This document shows positions 57,031 to 64,000 of a DNA stretch of 64,000 nucleotides, in pieces. The position numbers were made by a program, and so were the translations under genes. The notes under the pieces were generated by a model. It saw only the letters and a program-made list of their open reading frames with translations. It did no database searches and had not been told where the DNA came from. This stretch comes from Begonia masoniana (lineage: Eukaryota > Streptophyta > Magnoliopsida > Cucurbitales > Begoniaceae), in assembly GCA_022432975.1 (NCBI GenBank), contig CM039514.1, positions 10,694,168 to 10,758,167 of the forward strand, in the 5' to 3' direction. Position 1 is the stretch's first letter. Each line of letters begins with the position of its first letter.

Positions 57031-59397
57031 TGTAACACCTGGCATTTTTGGCCGAAAAATTATCCCCTGATCTATCGATCGGGATTAGGCTTATGATAGT
57101 ATAATGTATATTTTGGTGAAATTTGTTGGAATGTTTAGTAGAAAACTAAACTATGTTGTAACCAAAACAAATCTTTAGTTAGAACCAATGGAGGGGCAGT
57201 CTAGGTATGAATTAAGGTTGGTGGGAGGAAGCCAATGAATGGCTGCCAAGTGTTCAACTTGCTGAACAAGATATGTTCTTCCTCCTACGTGAAACTTTCA
57301 TTTCATCTCTCTGTTTCTTTCCACTCTCTTCTCTGCTCTCTCTCTTCCAGACGACGTGCGACGATTCCAACTTCGTCTGTTCCCTGTTTTCTCCAGTCCC
57401 TCCAGTAAAGATCCATGGATCGCTGAGACTCACCAAGATGTTCAAGACTTGCAACTCACGGATAGCAGGTAAGTTCATACCCGTAGGTTGGCCCTTAAGG
57501 CCCTACATCACAGAGGTACTAGGTTTTCATTTCTGTCGGGTTATTTTAGGTAGAAAAGTTAGAGTTATGTCCTGAGTTATCTGTATTTTCTTTTATGTTC
57601 TGCTGTTCCATTCTTGCTGTCTGCTATTTTAAGTTCAAGCACTGTAAATGTTCATGCATACACGATTTTCCCGAAAGACATGTAAAGTTTTCTGTGCACG
57701 GTTTTGAAGTTAAGAAGGATAAAAAAAATCTGACTGTAATGTACCGGTTAAGTGTGGGACGGGGACTGGTGTTCTGCCCTGAATTACTAGTGCCTGATAG
57801 TGCACTCCTGTTACACCTGTTTCCCTATAAGCCTCACTTTCTGACAGATAAAAAGTAATGTTCTGCATTGCCACCGTATTCTAAAAGTTCATGCATAGCA
57901 TGTGCATCACTGCATTTTTATATGTTTTTACTGAGCTCTAGGCTCATAGTTGAACTCTCTGATGTAGGTACAGATCCCGTGAATGAGGACTTTGTGCCTC
58001 AGCCCGATGCATAGGTGGTTTGTGGCACGAGCTCATGGGGGTTGGTTATTGCAGTCAGACAAGAGTTAACCCTGCGAGAATGTATTTTCTGAAGTTATGC
58101 CAAATTCTGTATTGTCTTTTGAAGTTTTAAAACATTTGAAGTGTAGGTTCAGTCCTATAGGTTCAGTTCTGTATTGATGTCCAAAATTTCTGTATTTGAC
58201 AGTTGTATATATATATTTCGAAATGTTTTGAAAACATTCTGGAACTGCTTGAGTTCTCCCTTTTTAGGTTATGCATGGGTAGTCTAGAATTTTAGAGCTA
58301 TCCATCCAATTTGTTTTCTTGAATCTGTCAATTGTAAAGCATGTATTGCAACTTTGTTTTGAATCGGGTTTTGAAGGTCTAAAACCTTTATGCCTTCTGT
58401 TTTATGTTCCCTGCTTATACGTCTTCCTGTCAAAAGTTGTCAAATTCTGCCTTTAAAACTACATCTTCCGATTACATCCACCGCTGCTTTTAAAGCACAT
58501 CCACCGCTGCCTTTAAATTTTACATCCACCGGTGAACTCATTTCTGTCTGTAGTTCACATTCACCGGTGAACTCATTTATGTCTGTAGTTCACATCTACC
58601 GGTGAACTCATTTCTGTCTATAGTTCACATCCACCGGTGAACAGTGCATTTCTGCCTGTATCCACCGCTGCCTTTAAAATTTACATCTTCCTCCTGATGT
58701 CATCTGCTTTACTTCCCCACATCCACCGGTGAACAGTGCATTTCTGCCTGTATCCACCGCTGTCTTTAAAATTTACATCTTCCGCCTGACGTCATCCACA
58801 TCTTCCGCCTGACATCATCTACTTTACTTCCACCGCTGTTTTTGTTGCTTTTATTTTATTCATATTCACCGCTGCCACTGTTCACTTTTGTCTTATTCAC
58901 ATCCACCGCTAGTCTATATCGCCCGCCCAGTTTATTTTCATCTTCCGCCTGACGTCAGCTACATCTTCCGCCTGACGTCATCTGCCTAATTCTTATGCCC
59001 CGTTTTAGTTACTCCTTCTGCCATAGATCACCCGATTCCGGTATTCACTGTAGCCTATCTTTCAATATGCCTTTCAGTTTATATTTCTCATTTATTTTCA
59101 CTGCTGTTTTAGAAGCTTTCTCTGTCTTTCTTTTCCATCGTCTATTTCTGAATCACTATTTTCATTTTCCATGATTCCAGCCTTCCTGCTTTTCTTCTGT
59201 CATTCATTCTGCATTCTGATTTTTAATTGTTTCCGTTTTACTTTCAACTCCAGAGAACTCTCTCTCTCTGTAAAGTTTTAAGGGTTTGTTTTAAAAGTCC
59301 AGCCTGCTCTGTTTATCAAAAAAAATATACGTCCTGTTTTCTGTTAAATGTCCCGGAGTGATGGCTCCTCGGCCCGATCGGGTCGGGGGTCGTCACA
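57031..59397 (+). mobile_element. Solo LTR in the MULE second gene (2367 bp)
   Basis: TGTAACACCTGG to GGGGTCGTCACA, flanked by perfect AAATA (57026-57030, 59398-59402). It contains a CAGGTAAGT box (57468-57476), GCATGGGTAGT...AGCTATCCAT (58272-58306) and the CCACCGGT/TGACGTCA array (58450-58990). Frames at 57254-57858 and 58390-58605 have no domain. Confidence 0.92.
58450..58990. repeat. CATCCACCGGTGAAC / CATCTTCCGCCTGACGTCA array
   Basis: Alternating short units. TGACGTCA is perfect at 58787-58794, 58950-58957 and 58973-58980, with near copies (TGATGTCA, TGACATCA). ACATCCACCGGTGAAC recurs at about 58524, 58627 and 58720. Related units occur in the inner solo LTR at 34450-34820. Confidence 0.85.
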
Positions 59398-59747
59398 AAA
59401 TAAGTCGGACCTCCAACAAGAATTTGGCATTTGGCACATTAATTCATAAGATCATCGAGAGAATTGGGATTCAGCTACCGCCAGGAGAGCCGAGGAGAGC
59501 ATTGAAATCTGCCGATGAATTTGATAGACTTCATTTGACTCGGATGGGTCTAGTTGAAATCGACGTGACTTGGGTGCTCAAGTCCGATCAGGGGGCTTCC
59601 ACATCAACAGACAATATTCCTATGGAGGACTCCACGACGGCGCCATTGTCCCCTCAGGAGGCTACTAGATGGGAGAGGATGAACCAGCGATTGGCCATGA
59701 TAGAGCAAGTAGAATGGATGAGGTCAGGTTGGCACAGATGGAGCTGA

Positions 59748-60056
59748 GTGTCAACGTCTCGAGTTGGATGACTGACACTGAAGACGATGTCCCACCATCG
59801 TAGTGTAATTTATGTTTTGTTTTTAATTTTATGTACTGTAATTTCTGTTTGTACCATACTTTCTGTATAGTTGTACTTTACTAAACGATTTTACTAGATG
59901 GTTGGACATAATAATTATCTGGATCTGACTGTTGGATATACAATTGTGATTTGCATATGCAGGAATTGTTTGAAGACAACGATAGAGGATTCATAAAACA
60001 AAAGAAACTCTGTCTATTTTTTCAATTTTATCTCAATAAATTACACATTATAATAT
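59748..60056. other. 3' flank of the second MULE gene
   Basis: AT-rich non-coding sequence up to the fold-back element; nothing recognised. Confidence 0.6.
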
Positions 60057-60420
60057 TGGGTAATAACCAATTTAAACTCCAAACGATAAATTGTATAAAT
60101 TAATTTTTAAAAAATACCAATGATATTATATTTACTTGCAAATTTTACCACATGTTCACCACATCATGAAAAGATAATCTTGAAATTTTTGTAATTTTCT
60201 AATACTTGTACGATTGATTATAATTTTAGTTAATTATTTTATAAAATAGACATAAAACAATTATAATAAATCATACATGTGTTAAAAAATTATGAAAATT
60301 TTCACATTATCTTTTTATGATGTGGTAAACATGTGACAAAAAGTAAATCCAATATTGTTTGGTATTTTAAGAGTGTTTTAAAAAAACATCATAGTTTGGG
60401 GTTTAAATTGGTTTTTACCA
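60057..60420. mobile_element. 364-bp fold-back element
   Basis: TGGGTAATAACCAATTTAAA at the left is mirrored by TTTAAATTGGTTTTTACCA at the right. The arms include ACCACATGTTCACCACATCA against TGATGTGGTAAACATGTGAC. It is related in sequence to the 53691-54540 element (shared CACATGTT, ATAAATCATAC). The flanks are TA-rich, so the target duplication is uncertain. Confidence 0.75.
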
Positions 60421-60678
60421 TATAATATATACAGAATTTACAGATTATACTATATCCATAAATTATATTGTAAAATAAATCTATATATTATACATTACAG
60501 ATTATAATAAATTAAGCATTAAAATAAATTCATATATTATACATTACACATTGGGTATAAATTAAACATTAAGAGAAATCCATAAATTACATCCCGAACA
60601 TTCATTAATTTATGTCGCGGCCGCATGTCGAAGATTTCTGCACATAATGAAAACTATAGTAAACAAAAAGAATGTCAA
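60421..60678. other. Short AT-rich spacer
   Basis: Repetitive AATTATATACATTA-like phrases, no gene. Confidence 0.6.
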
Positions 60679-63066
60679 TTATGAGAGAAACGTGTTGAAA
60701 TGTACTTGCATCTCGCCGAATGTGTGGAACTCTATAAATGTGTCTTGGGAAGCAGAACCGAAAACAGCGCCTGAAGAGGATCTCCTGTTAGGACAAGTGC
60801 GACTATTATGCCCATGTTGCCGACATATACGACACGACATCGTTGAGTTCTTTCTACTAATTGTTGAACTTGGCGGATCATCAACATCTCGCACTATTGT
60901 CTTCTTCGGTCTACCTGGTTGGCGCTATCTTATGGGCGGAAGTAATGAGGCCGTATCTTCGACGAGCGGCCACATTTGTTGGCCGCTAAGGGGCTGAATA
61001 TAGTTTGAGTACATCTACAAGTAAGTTGCTTAGTGATAGTATGGATGCAGGTAATTTTTCGGCGCTACTCTCATGAAATGCATGTACATAATGGAATGGA
61101 CATATGAGATTCTAGTACGCTCCCACCTGGTACCGTTTCACACAGCGACATTCATGTCGACAATGTATTGTTCGTTGTCATTACTGACCTCAAATCGTCC
61201 AGCTCCCGCAAATATATGGCTCCAATTTTGAGCCGAACTGTTCTAGCTTCCCAAGCTTCTTTTTTATTTGCGGACACAAGAGGTCCGTTGAGGAGGCCAA
61301 TTTCTCAAACTTTTTTCAATATCTGAGTCATTAAGCACTTTCGGATCATCTCAAGCATGGTCAGGATCGATTTGTCCCTAGCTGGCAATAGAACTGTATT
61401 GAATAACTCGCATAAATTATTCAACCCCATTTTGCACTTGAGAATCGAGGAAAACACATGACTAGCCTAATAACTAGGCTCTGTCCGTCGAAGCCATGTG
61501 TGGGCATCCGGGTTAATCTGATGCAGTTTCATCATTTCTATCTCGAAATGATAACTTGTGGTTGCCCTGTTTGCATTCCACATTGTATCTCTGTACGCTT
61601 TGCCCTGAAATTTGTTTTTAAATTTTGGGTATATATGCCGGAGGCAGTAGCAGTGTTCGACTACACCTAATTCATTATTCACATCAAGCACCAAATCCTT
61701 ATATTAGAAAGAAAAATAGAGTCAACATAAAACAATATAACGACCACAATGCCTCAATATTTGTGTTGGAAAATAATAAAATTGATGGGAACAATAATAA
61801 TAATTCCACCACTGTAAAACGTGGAGAGTACTGATCAGACTAATTCCCAGGAAAGACTATACTGGACAATCTCCTAGATAGAACTACATTTTCAAATAAG
61901 TTCCCAAGAAAGGCTGTAAGGGTCACAAACAGTCCTAATTAAAATCCAGTCTCCTAGACAGAACTTCCTTACAAAATACAATTACACCACTAAATCAACG
62001 AAAATGCATTTTACCTTTTGTCGATATGACACAATTGTCCATCCGTATCCATCTTGAGTATCTAGGTCTTCCTTCAATATTTGCAAAAACCACATCTATG
62101 AGTCTCTGCCCTCTGACTCCACGTTGGCAACTGTAACAAGATATATTCCATCGTTGCCATCAATACTGATGGCTGTGAGTAATTGGCTGGGACACGAGTT
62201 ATTTAGATGACAACCATCCAAACAGATAATAGGTGACCGTACTGCAGTAAACTTGTCTTGCAAGCTACCATACACATATGCATTCCTTGGAATACGCAGT
62301 GACTCATTATTGCCAAAGCCCACCAAGTAACCATGTACTTTCAAAGTGCTACTCGGTTTTGATCTAAGTATTTCTCCTATGTACGAATGCAGTATCTTGA
62401 ATTGTTCGTCGTCTCTCCTATCATTAACTTTTCGAGATTCACTTTTTGTTCTTCTGGCAAGACTGGGTGTAATGTTCACATTAAAATTCTTCTTCATTGT
62501 CTCTATAATGGAAGAGATTTACCACGTAGGTTGACTTTTGAACCTATCAAAATAATTATTTACCACCATTTTTGCAGTAGCGTGTCGATTCTCTATTTTC
62601 CTTGCACAGTTATGAGAATCGGTGAAACTCTTTATTTGAAATGTAAGCTCGTTTTACATCTTTGAAGCATGCAATCGCCAATCACATCCGTCTTCATAGA
62701 CTATCGTTAGTCGCCGAGATTCGCTTTTATTGAATTTGATCCCATAACTATTTTTCAGTGCATAATCTACTATTTCATCTCTAATTCACTTAGTAAACTA
62801 TATTTTCTCCACACAAAAAAACCCTATTGAAATTTTTTCCCTTGCCGATATGTTTTCCACCTTGTCATCATCCGAGTTGACGGGTGTTTGAAGCTCATTG
62901 TCTAGAGTTTTCGAGGTCGAATGCACCTCTATTTCTTCATTACCTTCTGTGTGATCGAATGCTCGAAGATCACCATATTGGGCGTGACATTCGCATACCA
63001 ATCCATATTGTCATAACAAGTTGTCGTCTTGTCTAAATCAACCGATCTACTTGAATAAGAATCCAT
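60679..63066 (-). pseudogene. MuDR-type transposase gene
   Basis: Minus strand, probable ATG at 63066 (MDSYSSRSVDL), about 100 bp downstream of a TATA box in the right terminus. An acidic N-terminal part covers 63001-62798. The DDE core begins at 62497 with SPIICLDGCHLNNSCPSQLL and ISIDGNDGIYLVTVANV (62096). A TAG then replaces the expected Trp (DS-stop-MWF), after which DTQDGYGWTIVSYRQK runs to a GTAAAATG donor. 61694-61467 holds VVEHCYCLRHIYPKFKNKF and NRATTSYHFEIEMMKL. 60894-60679 holds the C-terminal zinc knuckle CRICRQHGHNSRTC. The order is that of plant MULE transposases; it is broken by stops, frameshifts and possible introns. Confidence 0.82.
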
Positions 63067-63223
63067 CAATGTCGCTAATAAGAGAAAATATGAGGGAGCA
63101 AGAAAATAGTGTAGAGGTTTTAGAGTTTTTAAGAGTCGGTGGTGAAGAATGGAGGGCCGACTCCTTATATAATTTCAAAAATCGGTCCCCCATTTTCAAT
63201 AAATAATAGATCAAACGGAGAGC

Positions 63224-64000
63224 TGTTAGTGATTTTACACACTTACACACAAGTGCACGTGTCGCTAACGAAGTAATAGAGTAAGTAAAGTATCGATCCC
63301 ACGAGGATATTGTTAATCGAATTAATCACTATAAAAATCTTAATAAAATATTAAGTTGATGGATAATAATTATAATTAAATATGAATAACGATGCAATAA
63401 AAGACAGCAAAATAAATGAGGTAAAATCAATTAATATGGGCCTTGGCTAGGATCGATTTCTTTGTTACGATGATTTTACTACTGATGCTGTGGTAATGCT
63501 CTGCAGCATTATCTAAAAAAACAGCAAGAATAAAATTGATTTCTAGGATTCTTTCGAATTGCCTAGGTAAATTCAAATCAGAATTTCTTTCTACCTTGAA
63601 AGAATGCGACTAAAATTGAATTTTCGATTAGTGCTATTCTTATCGCCAATCAAATTAATGTTAACTACGTTGTAACACTTTAATTCGATTAATTATTCGT
63701 GCATCTAAAATTTATATCTATCTATCGATATAATATAAACATGAATCGTCAACCTATCTATCGATATGATCTGACTTAGCAATAAGCATCACAAATAATT
63801 GTTCAATAGAAAATTGCATAACAAAACCAAGATCGTAGCAAAATATCGCAACAAATACTATCGTTCTAACCAAGATTAAAAAGTTTAGCTACGAGGCATA
63901 ATTAAACTAAAACTAAAATCAATTCTGTTCATAGAAAAATAATGCAATAAAAATAATAGAAGAATGAGAGAATTCAAGAAACGGCGCTCGTGCTCTTCTT
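63224..64000 (-). mobile_element. Athila-like LTR, partial (runs off the window)
   Basis: Begins TGTTAGTGATTTT and follows the LTR at 25675 closely (GTGCACGTGTCGCTAACGAA, CCCACGAGGATAT, TTCGAATTGCCTAGGTAAAT), with more divergence, so it is a relative rather than the same copy. By comparison it is the 3' end of a minus-strand LTR. Confidence 0.85.

Larger units (their letters stand above)
56474..59747 (+). pseudogene. Second MULE gene: putative plant transposon protein domain, split by a solo LTR
   Basis: Two coding pieces, 56474-57030 and 59403-59747. The first carries ESLEIQKMFDRITLHRLYGL, CERIVCLFYANLN, VVNEIIGFSARGMDVDRYYH and HTILPRDGHRDLVSCIDLYV, ending GYLILCHSVRN. The second begins SRTSNKNLAFGTLIHKIIE, then a polar tail with MNQRLAMIEQVE. 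This follows the putative plant transposon protein domain, here found in a MULE. A TGA lies just before ESLEIQ, and the two pieces are one frame apart after removal of the LTR, so the gene was already broken or shifted. No start codon is certain. Function unknown. Confidence 0.65.
55500..63223. mobile_element. Mutator-like element (MULE) with two convergent genes
   Basis: Inverted terminal sequences are visible. AAAATGGGGGGACCGATTT (55948-55966), followed by a TATA box and AATTGGCCCCCC, mirrors the right end (63140-63200), where the complement reads AAAATGGGGGACCGATTTTT, then ATTATATAAGG and GTCGGCCCTCC. A transposase gene runs leftward from 63066, and a second gene rightward from about 56.4 kb. 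It is interrupted by a solo LTR and a fold-back element. The right edge abuts an Athila-like LTR at 63224. The outer left border is uncertain because G-rich repeats cover 55500-55990. Confidence 0.65.

Overview
This is a window of repeat-rich nuclear plant DNA, almost certainly from a dicot. It has spliced genes with GT-AG introns, plastid-type L-aspartate oxidase and plant GDSL lipase genes, and nested plant-type LTR retrotransposons (Athila-like and Tekay-like Ty3/gypsy, Tnt1-like Ty1/copia), a MULE transposon and a tRNA-derived SINE. I cannot name the species from sequence alone. Nothing resembles bacterial operons or CRISPR arrays.

Layout. 1-2491: two perfect (GAGCT)n arrays and the end of an LTR. 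2492-4734: gag, primer-binding site and LTR of a minus-strand Athila-like element. 4870-27286: a second minus-strand Athila-like element (target duplication AGAAG) that has been invaded by a 9.8-kb tandem Tekay-type LTR array (5192-14996) and by an LTR-like block (about 18.68-20.27 kb). 27287-30060: a gutted copia element containing a SINE palindrome. 30062-32995: GDSL esterase/lipase gene, copy 1. 33226-38215: a solo LTR with another solo LTR inside it. 38317-44687: a Tnt1-like copia element (target duplication AGAAC) with a solo LTR inserted in its pol gene. 44886-45176: first exon of NUP88 on the minus strand. 45467-48902: L-aspartate oxidase on the plus strand, with a 327-bp internal direct repeat that duplicates an exon. 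49281-52232: GDSL copy 2. 53691-54540: an 850-bp fold-back element. About 55.5-63.2 kb: a Mutator-like element with two convergent broken genes, split by a solo LTR and a fold-back element. 63224-64000: the start of another Athila-like LTR.

With the transposons removed, the host locus is short: GDSL-1, NUP88 exon 1 divergent from aspartate oxidase, then GDSL-2. Both GDSL copies look intact. The oxidase has no recognisable first exon in the window and carries the exon duplication. Every transposon copy I read is broken by stops, frameshifts or deletions, yet many insertions keep perfect 5-bp target duplications, so their order can be worked out.

The most unusual signals are: (1) a 14-16 bp GATCGATC palindrome module clustered 210-410 bp inside one terminus of four LTRs or LTR-like blocks, including elements of different lineages; (2) a MULE whose second gene appears to share a domain with an ORF downstream of pol in the Athila-like element; (3) exon duplication plus apparent intron loss in aspartate oxidase; (4) a Tekay-type element with 4-kb LTRs and only a 250-bp internal region, arranged LTR-int-LTR-int-LTR.
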